A stretch of DNA of 10,566 bases, taken from Nitrosomaritimum sp049414205 (GTDB taxonomy: Archaea; Thermoproteota; Nitrososphaeria; Nitrososphaerales; Nitrosopumilaceae). Positions 1-8,561 of the stretch are shown here, piece by piece. The DNA lies in the NCBI GenBank assembly GCA_049414205.1, contig JBMSGE010000042.1:1-10566 (forward strand), written 5' to 3'. The position numbers and the translations under genes were made by a program. The first letter of the stretch is position 1, and every line of letters starts with the position of its first letter. The notes under the pieces are model-generated. The model searched no databases. It was not told the origin of the DNA and saw nothing but the letters and a program-made list of their open reading frames with translations.

Positions 1-731
1 ATTGCACCAAATTCTGGGACTACATGTGTACCGATAATTTCAATCTCTTCAGCACCTGCTGGGAATGATATAACTAGAGTTCTGTCTGTGGATGTCATTG
101 TTTCATCAAAGTCAACTTCTTCACCATCAACTAAGACGAAGAAATCATCATCCTCATCTCCAATCTTTGCATCAATCAATTCTCTTGGCAAGGTAATGGT
201 TAGTTGACCATCATCTGTTGCGTCTATTGCTATGATGAGAGAATTTGCGTCTACATCAGGCGTAATTGAGATAAGTTTTCCACCTGTGATTTCATATCCT
301 ACCATAAAGTCAGTTCCAGATATTGGTACAAGACCTTCTGGGCCAGACACTACGGAAGAACCTCCAAAGGTAAACGTGGTCTCAGCAGTTCGATTTTCGG
401 TTCCATACAATACTTGAATCGTGTATTCACCACTTTGTTTCATGAGTGAACCTCCTGCGGAAAGCTCTGCACTGAAGGTTTTATCTGATCCAACCATAAC
501 TTGGTCGATAGATACAATATTTCCGTTAGGAGCAATTGTCATGACACTAATGGCATAGCCGAAAAGAATTTCACTTACTTCTCCTGTTACCATGATTGTT
601 TCACCCTCTGAATAGGATGTCTTGTCAGTAGTAACAACGATTGGCTGTACTATTTGTCCAAATGCTGGTGCCATTCCAATACTTGCAACCATGATCGCAA
701 ATAAGGCAAACACCGATAGATGAGTATTCAT
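1..731 (-). CDS. Secreted Ig-like surface protein with PEFG-CTERM motif (3' end cut by window edge)
   Basis: The frame is open for 243 codons from the ATG at 731-729 to the window edge. Residues 1-25 form a signal peptide (hydrophobic stretch, then APAFG before Gln26). Residues 30-122 are an Ig-like beta-sandwich domain opening with TTDKTSYSEGETIMVTGEV. Residues 143-234 form a second beta-rich domain containing LPRELIDA and an acidic GDEDDD cluster. The visible protein ends in VVPEFGA; PEFG (positions 6-17) matches the PEFG-CTERM signal of Nitrososphaerota, which is normally followed by a hydrophobic helix and a basic tail. About 20-30 codons are therefore probably missing beyond the edge. 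Proteins of this type are thought to be processed by an archaeosortase and anchored at the cell surface. The exact role (adhesion, envelope structure, ligand binding) cannot be read from the sequence. The gene is divergent from the rpoH operon and has its own TATA-like box. The Ig-like domain resembles both domains of the protein starting at 9828. Confidence 0.85.
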   Translation of the reverse strand, partial: MNTHLSVFALFAIMVASIGMAPAFGQIVQPIVVTTDKTSYSEGETIMVTGEVSEILFGYAISVMTIAPNGNIVSIDQVMVGSDKTFSAELSAGGSLMKQSGEYTIQVLYGTENRTAETTFTFGGSSVVSGPEGLVPISGTDFMVGYEITGGKLISITPDVDANSLIIAIDATDDGQLTITLPRELIDAKIGDEDDDFFVLVDGEEVDFDETMTSTDRTLVISFPAGAEEIEIIGTHVVPEFGA

Positions 732-746
732 CAATTGTACGCTCAA

Positions 747-761
747 ATTTATACTATTTAA
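747..761 (-). promoter_or_regulatory. TATA-like promoter element of the leftward surface-protein gene
   Basis: On the minus strand the sequence reads TTAAATAGTATAAAT. The TTAAATA part (761-755) is centred about 27 bases before the ATG at 731, the spacing expected between an archaeal TATA box and the start of a leaderless mRNA. The adjacent TATAAAT is centred only about 19 bases from the ATG and fits less well. No Shine-Dalgarno sequence lies before this ATG, which supports leaderless initiation. This is inferred from spacing and composition only. Confidence 0.5.
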
Positions 762-817
762 CGTTATGAAAAATATAATTGACTAAAAAGAAAAAACCCT
801 GACGAATTTCAGATTAG

Positions 818-868
818 ATATATATTAACCTCAAAGCGAAAATTTGACAGTTTGTGTGTATTATTTAT
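818..868 (+). promoter_or_regulatory. Candidate promoter region of the rpoH-rpoB-rpoA-lsm operon
   Basis: Two TATA-like boxes lie upstream of rpoH. ATATATATTAA (818-828) would place transcription start near 850 and give a leader of about 55 bases. TTATTTAT (861-868) would place it near 890 and give a very short leader that barely includes the GAGGT ribosome site. I cannot choose between them from sequence alone. The rest of the 172-base divergent gap (732-903) is AT-rich; I see no convincing operator palindrome or structured RNA in it. Confidence 0.4.
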
Positions 869-890
869 CGCTACATCTAATGTTCTTCGT

Positions 891-895
891 GAGGT
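891..895 (+). promoter_or_regulatory. Shine-Dalgarno site deciding the TTG start of rpoH
   Basis: GAGGT lies 8 bases before the TTG at 904 and matches the archaeal Shine-Dalgarno core (GGAGGTGA). The TTG is the only usable start because an in-frame TGA sits at 898-900. The nearby ATG at 897 is in another frame and reaches a stop after five codons. Confidence 0.6.
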
Positions 896-903
896 TATGA
901 AAA

Positions 904-1155
904 TTGGCAACTAAGAAAAATCAAATTCTTGTACCTGATCATGTTTATGTTCCAAAGCACGAGATAATATCCAAAAAAGAAGCAGAAGAAGTTTTAAAAA
1001 AATACAATTGTAAACCAACTGAATTACCATTAATTTTCGTAAATGATCCAGCAATTCTGGAACTTGGTGTGAAACCAGGAGACATGATAAAAATTACCAG
1101 AAAAAGTCCTACTGCTGGTGAGAGCCTTTACTATAGATACGTGGTGGAAATTTAG
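904..1155 (+). CDS. rpoH: DNA-directed RNA polymerase subunit H (Rpo5)
   Basis: This encodes the small archaeal RNA polymerase subunit H, homologous to the C-terminal assembly domain of eukaryotic RPB5. In the polymerase it sits at the lower jaw near incoming DNA and contacts the largest subunit. The 83-residue length is normal for the family, which lacks the N-terminal nuclease-like domain of RPB5. Recognisable blocks are VPDHVYVPKHEIISKKEAEE (residues 10-29), the central LPLIFVNDPA, and the conserved C-terminal GVKPGDMIKITRKSPTAGE followed by YYRYVV. Translation starts at TTG, supported by GAGGT 8 bases upstream and by the in-frame stop just before it. The stop TAG is directly followed by the ATG of rpoB, so the two genes are very likely co-transcribed and translationally linked. 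Identification is firm; only the exact transcript start is open. Confidence 0.97.
   Translation: MATKKNQILVPDHVYVPKHEIISKKEAEEVLKKYNCKPTELPLIFVNDPAILELGVKPGDMIKITRKSPTAGESLYYRYVVEI
1143..1147 (+). promoter_or_regulatory. Shine-Dalgarno site for rpoB inside the end of rpoH
   Basis: GGTGG lies within the last codons of rpoH, 8 bases before the rpoB ATG at 1156. It supports that ATG as the start and reinitiation at the rpoH-rpoB junction, where stop and start codons abut (TAGATG). Confidence 0.5.
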
Positions 1156-4100
1156 ATGGTAGATCCTTCAACTAAGCGCTGGCCAATTATCCAAGACATT
1201 CTCAAAAGAGAGGGAATTGCAAGACAGCATCTTAATTCATTTGATGAATTTTTGGAAAGAGGTCTTCAAAGCATAATTAACGAAGTCGGACAAATTGAAA
1301 TTGAAAACGCAGAATATCCATACAAAATTCAACTAGGCAAAGTAAAACTACAACAACCAAGAATGATGGAGCTTGACGGTTCAATCACTCACATTACTCC
1401 TGCAGAAGCTCGACTTAGAAATGTTTCATACTCTGCACCTGTCATGATGGAAGCAAGTGTAATTGAGGATGGAAAAATTTTAGAATCAAGATTTGTGCAC
1501 ATTGGAGATGTACCAGTTATGGCAAAATCAAATGCATGCATTTTGAATAACTTTTCTTCTCAAAAATTAGTTGAACATGGTGAAGATCCTAACGATCCTG
1601 GTGGTTACTTTATCATTAACGGTTCTGAGCGAGTAATTGTAGGATTAGAAGATCTTTCTTACAACAAAATAATTGTTGATAGAGAAACTGTTGGTGGAAA
1701 TATTGTTTTCAAAGCTAAAGTATATTCTTCTATTGTTGGTTACCGTGCAAAATTAGAATTAGTAATGAAAAATGATGGTCTTATTGTAGCCAGAATTCCT
1801 GGTTCTCCAGTAGACATTCCAGTTGTAATTTTAATGAGAGCACTTGGATTAGAATCAGACAAAGAAATTGCAGCAGCAGTTTCTTTAGTTGATGAAGTTC
1901 AAGATGAATTAGAAGGATCATTTGAAAAAGCAGCAGATGTTCCAACTTCAAAAGACTCTATTGTGTATATCAGTAAACGTATTGCTCCTGGTATGTTAGA
2001 AGAATTCCAGATAAAAAGAGCTGAAACTCTTTTGGACTGGGGATTATTGCCACACTTGGGTAAACACCCAGAAAACAGAAAAGAAAAAGCACAATTTTTG
2101 GGAGAAGCTGCTTGTAAATTATTAGAGTTAAGGTTGGGTTGGATTGATCCTGATGACAAGGACCATTACGGAAATAAGGTTATCAAATTTGCAGGACAAA
2201 TGTTAGCAGATCTTTTCAGAACTGCCTTTAGAAATTTGGTCCGAGATATGAAATACCAATTAGAGAGATCCGGCCAAAAAAGAGGAATAAATGCAGTAGC
2301 TGCTGCAATTCGTCCTGGAATTATTAGTGATAAATTAAACAATGCAATTGCAACCGGTAACTGGGGTAGAGGAAGAGTAGGTGTAACACAACTACTTGAT
2401 AGGACAAACTATCTTTCAACAATCAGTCATCTTAGAAGAATTCAATCCCCTCTAAGTAGAACCCAACCAAACTTTGAGGCAAGAGATCTTCACGCTACAC
2501 ACTTTGGAAGAATTTGTCCAAGTGAAACACCAGAAGGCTCAAACTGTGGTCTTGTTAAAAATATCGCACTTTCAGGAATTATTTCAGTTAACATACCATC
2601 TGAAGAAATTGTTGAAAAACTATACGATCTTGGAACGGTACATTTCTTTGATGCAAAAGAGGACTTGAAAAAAGATGGAACCAGAATATTTGTTGATGGT
2701 CGTCTTATTGGATATTTCAAAGATGGAGAACAACTAGCCGAATCTCTAAGAGAATTAAGGAGAAATTCAAAAATTCACCCACATGTTGGAATTTCGTTCC
2801 ATCAATCAGATGTTGAAGGTGCAACAAAAAGACTCTATGTTAACTGTAATGCAGGTCGAGTCCTTAGACCCTTAATAATAATCAAAGATGGCAGATCATT
2901 GCTCACTCAAGAACTTTTAGACAAAGTGGCAAAGAAACTTCTTTCATGGAATGATCTTTTGAGAATGGGCGTTCTTGAATTAATTGATGCAAACGAAGAA
3001 GAAAATTGTTATGTTACATTAGATGACAAAGATACCAAGAAACACACTCATCTTGAAGTATTCCCCCCATCAATTCTGGGCGCTGGTGCTTCTATTATTC
3101 CGTATCCAGAACATAACCAATCTCCAAGAAATACATACGAGTCTGCAATGGCAAAACAAAGTTTAGGATTTTCTACACCTATGATGAACACCAGTACATA
3201 CGTCAGACAACACTTGATGCTATATCCACAAACCCCTATGGTAAACACCAAGGCAATGAAATTACTTGGACTAGAAGACAGACCTGCTGGTCAAAACTGT
3301 GTTGTTGCTGTTTTACCTTTTGATGGTTACAACATTGAAGATGCAATTGTATTAAGCAAATCTTCAGTTGATAGAGGTTTAGGTAGAACATTTTTCTTTA
3401 GAGTTTATGATGCAGAAGCAAAACAATACCCAGGTGGAATGCGTGATAATTTTGAAATTCCTAATGCTGAAGATAACATTAGAGGATACAAAGGAGAAAA
3501 AGCATATCGTCTCTTAGAAGAAGATGGTGTTGTAGCAGCAGAAGCTTCAGTAAAGGGTGGTGACATCCTAATCGGAAAAACAAGTCCACCAAGATTTATG
3601 GAAGAATATAGAGAGTTTGAATCAACTGGACCATACCGACGTGATACCTCAATTGGTGTTAGGCCATCAGAAACTGGTGTAATTGACACTGTCGTAATGA
3701 CTCAATCAAATGAGGGTGGAAAAATGTATAAAATTAGAGCAAGGGATATGAGAATCCCTGAGATTGGAGATAAATTTGCATCAAGACATGGACAAAAAGG
3801 GGTTTTAGGAATTTTAGCTAAAGGAGAAGATCTGCCATATACTGTAGATGGAATTTCTCCAGACGTCTTGATTAACCCCCATGCTTTCCCATCCAGAATG
3901 ACAGTAGGAATGATGATGGAATCTATTTGTGGAAAAGCTGGTGCGCTAAGAGGAAGCCAATTTGATGGTTCTGCATTTGTTGGAGAAAAGATTGAAGAAG
4001 TAAAGCCTGTTATGGATGCAGCAGGTTTCAAGTATTCTGGTAAAGAAGTAATGTATGATGGCCGAACTGGAAAAGCATTTCCAGTAGAAGTTTTCATTGG

Positions 4101-4503
4101 AGTTGTTTATTATCAAAAACTACATCACATGGTTGCAGACAAAATACATGCAAGAGCTCGTGGTCAAGTCCAAATGCTAACTAAACAACCAACTGAAGGA
4201 AGAGCAAGAGGTGGTGGTTTAAGATTTGGAGAAATGGAAAGAGACTGTCTAATTGCTTATGGTGCTTCTATGATTTTAAAAGATAGACTGCTAGACGAGT
4301 CTGACAAATCTGATGTCTTTGTTTGTGAGAGATGTGGATTGGTTGCTTATCATGATGTTAAACAAAGAAAATATGTTTGCAGAGTTTGTGGTGATAAAGC
4401 CAAAGTGTCTTCAGTCTCTGTTGCATACGCATTCAAATTATTACTACAAGAGATGCAAAGTTTGAATGTAGCCCCAAGACTATTGATAAAGGAGAAAGTA
4501 TAA
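1156..4503 (+). CDS. rpoB: DNA-directed RNA polymerase subunit B (Rpo2), single chain
   Basis: This is the second-largest catalytic subunit of RNA polymerase, homologous to bacterial beta and eukaryotic RPB2. At 1115 residues it is full length and in one piece, unlike the split B'/B'' genes of many methanogens. Domain order is normal: protrusion and lobe through about residue 390; fork region with SPLSRTQPNFEARDLHATHF and ICPSETPEGSNCGL (431-466); external domains; then the hybrid-binding domain with GYNIEDAI (724-731). The active-site block KFASRHGQKG (873-882) carries the conserved lysines 873 and 881. QPTEGRARGGGLRFGEMERD (1011-1030) is the anchor and clamp region. A C-terminal zinc ribbon uses Cys1057, Cys1060, Cys1075 and Cys1078. 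The ATG follows the rpoH stop with no gap, and the stop TAA overlaps the rpoA ATG by one base. No frameshift, insertion or missing catalytic residue is visible. Confidence 0.98.
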   Translation: MVDPSTKRWPIIQDILKREGIARQHLNSFDEFLERGLQSIINEVGQIEIENAEYPYKIQLGKVKLQQPRMMELDGSITHITPAEARLRNVSYSAPVMMEASVIEDGKILESRFVHIGDVPVMAKSNACILNNFSSQKLVEHGEDPNDPGGYFIINGSERVIVGLEDLSYNKIIVDRETVGGNIVFKAKVYSSIVGYRAKLELVMKNDGLIVARIPGSPVDIPVVILMRALGLESDKEIAAAVSLVDEVQDELEGSFEKAADVPTSKDSIVYISKRIAPGMLEEFQIKRAETLLDWGLLPHLGKHPENRKEKAQFLGEAACKLLELRLGWIDPDDKDHYGNKVIKFAGQMLADLFRTAFRNLVRDMKYQLERSGQKRGINAVAAAIRPGIISDKLNNAIATGNWGRGRVGVTQLLDRTNYLSTISHLRRIQSPLSRTQPNFEARDLHATHFGRICPSETPEGSNCGLVKNIALSGIISVNIPSEEIVEKLYDLGTVHFFDAKEDLKKDGTRIFVDGRLIGYFKDGEQLAESLRELRRNSKIHPHVGISFHQSDVEGATKRLYVNCNAGRVLRPLIIIKDGRSLLTQELLDKVAKKLLSWNDLLRMGVLELIDANEEENCYVTLDDKDTKKHTHLEVFPPSILGAGASIIPYPEHNQSPRNTYESAMAKQSLGFSTPMMNTSTYVRQHLMLYPQTPMVNTKAMKLLGLEDRPAGQNCVVAVLPFDGYNIEDAIVLSKSSVDRGLGRTFFFRVYDAEAKQYPGGMRDNFEIPNAEDNIRGYKGEKAYRLLEEDGVVAAEASVKGGDILIGKTSPPRFMEEYREFESTGPYRRDTSIGVRPSETGVIDTVVMTQSNEGGKMYKIRARDMRIPEIGDKFASRHGQKGVLGILAKGEDLPYTVDGISPDVLINPHAFPSRMTVGMMMESICGKAGALRGSQFDGSAFVGEKIEEVKPVMDAAGFKYSGKEVMYDGRTGKAFPVEVFIGVVYYQKLHHMVADKIHARARGQVQMLTKQPTEGRARGGGLRFGEMERDCLIAYGASMILKDRLLDESDKSDVFVCERCGLVAYHDVKQRKYVCRVCGDKAKVSSVSVAYAFKLLLQEMQSLNVAPRLLIKEKV
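4491..4494 (+). promoter_or_regulatory. Shine-Dalgarno site for rpoA inside the end of rpoB
   Basis: GGAG lies 8 bases before the rpoA ATG at 4503, within the last codons of rpoB. With the overlapping TAATG stop/start it argues for translational coupling, which would help keep the two catalytic subunits at equal levels. Confidence 0.6.
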
Positions 4504-7500
4504 TGTCTGTTCAAGCAATTAAATCAATTGATGGTATAAGATTTTCAGTTTGGTCTCCAACTGAAATAAGAAAATATTCTGTTGCTGAAATTACAGCTCC
4601 TGAAACTTATGATGAAGATGGAATGCCTGTTCAAGGAGGATTAATGGATGGACGACTAGGAACACTAGAACCTGGACAAAAATGTCTCACATGTGGAAAC
4701 ACTGCTGCAAGATGTCCTGGTCACTTTGGACATATCGAGCTTGCAGAACCAATTTTACACATTGCATTCATCGATAACATTCACAAACTATTACAGTCAA
4801 CCTGCAGATCATGTGCTAGGCTAAGAGTACCTCAAGAAGATCTTGATGAATTCCAAGCAATTAAAGAAAAGCATTTGGCTTACACACTAATTTCTCAAAA
4901 ACGTATTCCCGAACAAATTATTGAAAAAGCAAAGAAAGCAAAAGAATGCCCCCATTGTGGAAAAACGCAATATGAACTGATATTTACAAAACCAACTATC
5001 TTTGTAGAAAAAACAGAGATAGGAGAACACAGATTACTTCCAATTACAATTAGAGAAAGATTTTCTCAAATTACTGATGATGACTTGAAACTTCTTTCAT
5101 ATGATCCTGTAACTGCAAGACCAGAATGGTTTGTTTTACAGGCAATGCCAGTCGCTCCTGTGACAGTAAGACCCTCTATCATCCTTGAAACAGGAATAAG
5201 ATCTGAAGATGATTTAACACACAAGATGGTAGATATCATTAGAGTCAATCAGAGACTAAAAGAAAGCAAAGAAGCAGGAACTCCTCCTCTTATTGTTCAA
5301 GATTTGGTTGACTTGTTACAATATCATGCAACTACATACTTTGATAATGAAGTTTCTGGAATTCCTCAAGCTCACCATCGTTCTGGAAGACCACTTAAAA
5401 CATTAACACAAAGACTCAAAGGTAAAGAAGGAAGATTTAGAGGCTCATTATCTGGAAAAAGAGTAGACTTTTCAAGTAGAACTGTAATTTCACCCGATCC
5501 TAATCTAGATTTGTCTGAAGTTGGTGTACCTGAACAAATTGCCATGAAGCTTACAATTCCAGAAATTGTAACAGAATGGAACATTGAAAGAATGAGACAA
5601 CTTGTAATTAATGGACCAAATAAATTCCCAGGTGTAAACTATATTGTAAGACCTGATGGTGTAAAGATTAGACTTGATTTCGTTGAAGACCGTTCAATAA
5701 TTGCTGAAACTCTTGAAATTGGATATCTTGTAGAAAGACATCTTGCAGATGGAGATATTGTTATGTTTAACAGACAACCTTCTCTTCACCAAATGTCCAT
5801 AATGGCACATTACGTTAGAGTGCTGCCAGGACGAACTTTTAGATTACATCCATCTGTTTGTCCACCATACAACGCTGACTTTGATGGCGATGAGATGAAC
5901 TTACATGTTCCACAAAGTGAAGAGGCAAGAGCAGAAGCAATCTTGCTTATGAGAGTTCAAGACCAATTAATCTCTCCTAGATACGGCGGTCCAATTATTG
6001 GTGCACTAAGAGACTTTGTAACTGGTGCATATCTACTTACAAAAGATGACACTACTCTTTCAATTCAAGAATTTTCCAATCTTGCAATGTTGGGAGGTTA
6101 TTCTGGATCTCTTCCAAAACCTGGAACAAAAACAAAAGATGGTCCAGTATATACGGGAAAACAACTATTCTCACTATTCTTACCTAAAGACTTCAATTAT
6201 GTTATTACATCAAAATGGTCCAAAGGAACGAAAGGAGCTCCAAAAGATGTTGTGATTAAACAAGGTGAGCTAATTAGCGGAGTAATCGACAAGGCCTCAA
6301 TTGGAGCTGAAGAGCCAGAAAGTGTTTTGCATAGAATTGCTAAAGATTATGGAAATGCAGAAGCAAAATCTTTCTTGAACTCTATATTGATTATGGTAAA
6401 ACAGTTCATTACTCATTATGGATTCAGCTATGGTTTTGCAGACTTGGAAATTCCTGAGAAAAACAAACAACAGATCCTAGATGATATCCATGAAACTTAT
6501 GATGTAATTTCTGATTTAACATCTCAATATGAAAAAGGTACACTAAAACTAACTAGAGGAATGAAACCTGAAGAAGCACTTGAAGCATACATTGTAAATG
6601 AGCTTGGAAAAGCCAGAGACAAAGCAGGAAATACAGCAGATCAATCACTAGATCAAAGTAATTCAGGAAGAATAATGGCAACAACAGGAGCAAGAGGCTC
6701 TGCTTTGAATATTGGTCAGATGGCAGGAGCCTTGGGACAACAATCAAGACGAGGAAATAGATTACACTCTGGTTATCACAATCGTGCTTTACCACACTTT
6801 CAAGAACATGAAACAAATCCTGATTCAAAAGGATTTGTAAAGTCAAATTACAGAGAAGGCCTATCTACACTAGAATTTTTCTTCCATGCAATGGGTGGAA
6901 GAGAAGGTCTGGTGGATACAGCAGTTAGAACTCAGCAGAGTGGATACATGCAGCGTAGGCTGATTAACGCACTTGAACATATTAGATTAGAATATGATGG
7001 AACAGTTAGAGATCCTCATGGACACATCATCCAATTCTTGTATGGTGAGGATGGAATTGATGTGGCAAAAAGTGATCATGGTGAGGCATTTAACGTCAAT
7101 AGATTAATTGAATCCCAAACCATTGTTGACTCTGGAAAGAAAGCAACAAAAGATGAAATTGAGGAAATTACCAAAAAGTATACAAAAACATTCAATCCAA
7201 GATTGAAGAAACTTGTAACTGATGGATTAGCAGATTCAAAATTAAGCAAAGAAGGCGTAACTATCGTGGGTAAAAAAGGTCTTTCATTGTATAACAAGGC
7301 CAAAGTTGAACCTGGTCAAGCAGTCGGAATTGTTACTGCTCAATCAATTGGTGAACCAGGAACTCAAATGACCCTAAGAACATTCCACTTTGCAGGAATT
7401 AAAGAAAGAAACGTAACTTTGGGTCTTCCAAGATTAATAGAGTTAGTTGATGCAAGAAAGAAACCTGTAACTCCAACTATGGATATTTACCTTGATGAAG

Positions 7501-8297
7501 AGTCTAAAAAATCAAGAGAAAAAGCAATTGAAGTTGCAAGAAATATTTTACAAACCAAAATCACAGATTTGATTGAAGATAGTGAAACAGACTACAACAC
7601 TGAAATCCGACTCATACTTAGTCCTAACAAGTTAAGAAATAGAGGTTGCAGTATAACTGAAGTAGAAACTGCATTACAATCTAACAAAAAGTTCAAGACA
7701 GAAACAACTGGAGAACTAATCACCTTGAAACTGGTTGAAGAGTCTGATGCACCTACTGTAATTGCAATAAGAAATAAGGTTCTCAACTCTACTGTAAAAG
7801 GAGTTCCAGATATTGCTCGTGTAACTTTGGTACAAAAAGATGACGAGTGGGTAATACAAACAACTGGTTCCAACATTGCAAAAGTTCTTGAAGTAAAAGG
7901 AATTGATAGGAAAAATGTTAGAACAAACAATGTATTTGAAATCGCAGGCACTCTGGGAATTGAGGCATCTAGAAATTCGTTGATTGATGAGCTAAACAAC
8001 ACCCTTGGAGACCAGGGATTAGAAGTTGACAATAGATACATTATGTTAGTAGCAGATTTGATGTGCTCTAAAGGATACATGCAACAAATTGGACGTCATG
8101 GAATTGCTGGAACTAAAGATAGTGTTCTTGCAAGAGCTGCATTTGAAATCACAGTGCCTACAATAGCTCATGCCGCCTTAGGTGGAGAGGTAGAGCAATT
8201 GAAAGGTATCACTGAAAATGTTATTGTTGGAAGTAACATTCCAATTGGAAGCGGTACAGTTGACCTATACATGCAAGTCAGCAAGAAAAAACAATAG
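4503..8297 (+). CDS. rpoA: DNA-directed RNA polymerase subunit A, unsplit (A' and A'' in one chain; Rpo1)
   Basis: This is the largest catalytic subunit, homologous to bacterial beta' and eukaryotic RPB1 (without the CTD heptads). The 1264 residues contain both A' and A'' in one frame. The clamp-head zinc site has Cys61, Cys64, Cys71 and His74; a second site has Cys101, Cys104, Cys149 and Cys152. LSGKRVDFSSRTVISPDPNL (316-335) is the switch and lid-proximal region. NADFDGDEMNLHVP (457-470) holds the three aspartates (459, 461, 463) that bind the catalytic magnesium. The bridge helix spans about 798-827 (GGREGLVDTAVRTQQSGYMQ), and the trigger loop about 944-965 (SIGEPGTQMTLRTFHFAG, with His962). 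In most other archaea the chain is split between bridge helix and trigger loop, around residues 870-910; here that stretch is continuous. The unsplit form is a known thaumarchaeal trait. The gene overlaps rpoB by one base. Confidence 0.98.
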   Translation: MSVQAIKSIDGIRFSVWSPTEIRKYSVAEITAPETYDEDGMPVQGGLMDGRLGTLEPGQKCLTCGNTAARCPGHFGHIELAEPILHIAFIDNIHKLLQSTCRSCARLRVPQEDLDEFQAIKEKHLAYTLISQKRIPEQIIEKAKKAKECPHCGKTQYELIFTKPTIFVEKTEIGEHRLLPITIRERFSQITDDDLKLLSYDPVTARPEWFVLQAMPVAPVTVRPSIILETGIRSEDDLTHKMVDIIRVNQRLKESKEAGTPPLIVQDLVDLLQYHATTYFDNEVSGIPQAHHRSGRPLKTLTQRLKGKEGRFRGSLSGKRVDFSSRTVISPDPNLDLSEVGVPEQIAMKLTIPEIVTEWNIERMRQLVINGPNKFPGVNYIVRPDGVKIRLDFVEDRSIIAETLEIGYLVERHLADGDIVMFNRQPSLHQMSIMAHYVRVLPGRTFRLHPSVCPPYNADFDGDEMNLHVPQSEEARAEAILLMRVQDQLISPRYGGPIIGALRDFVTGAYLLTKDDTTLSIQEFSNLAMLGGYSGSLPKPGTKTKDGPVYTGKQLFSLFLPKDFNYVITSKWSKGTKGAPKDVVIKQGELISGVIDKASIGAEEPESVLHRIAKDYGNAEAKSFLNSILIMVKQFITHYGFSYGFADLEIPEKNKQQILDDIHETYDVISDLTSQYEKGTLKLTRGMKPEEALEAYIVNELGKARDKAGNTADQSLDQSNSGRIMATTGARGSALNIGQMAGALGQQSRRGNRLHSGYHNRALPHFQEHETNPDSKGFVKSNYREGLSTLEFFFHAMGGREGLVDTAVRTQQSGYMQRRLINALEHIRLEYDGTVRDPHGHIIQFLYGEDGIDVAKSDHGEAFNVNRLIESQTIVDSGKKATKDEIEEITKKYTKTFNPRLKKLVTDGLADSKLSKEGVTIVGKKGLSLYNKAKVEPGQAVGIVTAQSIGEPGTQMTLRTFHFAGIKERNVTLGLPRLIELVDARKKPVTPTMDIYLDEESKKSREKAIEVARNILQTKITDLIEDSETDYNTEIRLILSPNKLRNRGCSITEVETALQSNKKFKTETTGELITLKLVEESDAPTVIAIRNKVLNSTVKGVPDIARVTLVQKDDEWVIQTTGSNIAKVLEVKGIDRKNVRTNNVFEIAGTLGIEASRNSLIDELNNTLGDQGLEVDNRYIMLVADLMCSKGYMQQIGRHGIAGTKDSVLARAAFEITVPTIAHAALGGEVEQLKGITENVIVGSNIPIGSGTVDLYMQVSKKKQ

Positions 8298-8309
8298 TTA
8301 GTGAAGTAA

Positions 8310-8540
8310 ATGGCCGACGAAATTTCTAATCTGATGAGTCAAAGTAAAGACAAATCCGTCCTTTTACGTCTTCGAAATAATAAAACTGTAAAGGGAAATC
8401 TGATAGACTTTGACGTTCATATGAATTTGACACTAAATGATGCTGAAGATGTCACAGAAGAAACCCCGATAAAATTAGGAAAAATTCTTTTGCGTGGTGA
8501 TAATATTTTGGCAATTTCTTTACCCGATGAAGAATCCTAG
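8310..8540 (+). CDS. Sm-like (LSm/SmAP) RNA-binding protein
   Basis: This 76-residue protein has the full Sm fold and little else, the usual size for an archaeal SmAP. The Sm1 motif is residues 17-47, with the conserved Gly29 and the FDVHMNL block (34-40), whose His37 and Asn39 normally line the uridine-binding pocket. The Sm2 motif is LGKILLRGDNILAISL (56-71), containing the family's RGDN core. Archaeal Sm proteins form heptameric rings that bind U-rich RNA and are thought to act in RNA processing, stability or RNA-protein assembly; the targets here are unknown. It starts 12 bases after the rpoA stop, with a weak GTGA (8301-8304) upstream, so it is probably the last gene of the polymerase operon. 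The acidic tail (DEES) is short. Family assignment is firm; the specific paralogue is not determined. Confidence 0.95.
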   Translation: MADEISNLMSQSKDKSVLLRLRNNKTVKGNLIDFDVHMNLTLNDAEDVTEETPIKLGKILLRGDNILAISLPDEES

Positions 8541-8561
8541 AAATTTAATTACAAATCAAAG

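Noticed and set aside
232..417. A short plus-strand open frame within the left-hand region
   Set aside because: It is antisense to the Ig-like PEFG protein, which has a signal peptide, domains and a promoter on the minus strand.
787..796. A/T tract (T-rich on the minus strand) as a leftward terminator
   Set aside because: No minus-strand gene lies to its right that would need terminating; it sits in a divergent promoter region and is more simply AT-rich spacer.
3702..4097. A 131-codon open frame on the minus strand inside rpoB
   Set aside because: It is antisense to the most conserved active-site region of RpoB (KFASRHGQKG) and resembles no protein family I know.
7592..8080. A 162-codon open frame on the minus strand inside rpoA
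   Set aside because: It lies wholly opposite the conserved C-terminal part of RpoA, has a Ser/Leu/Phe-rich composition typical of antisense reading, and shows no recognisable domain or start signal.
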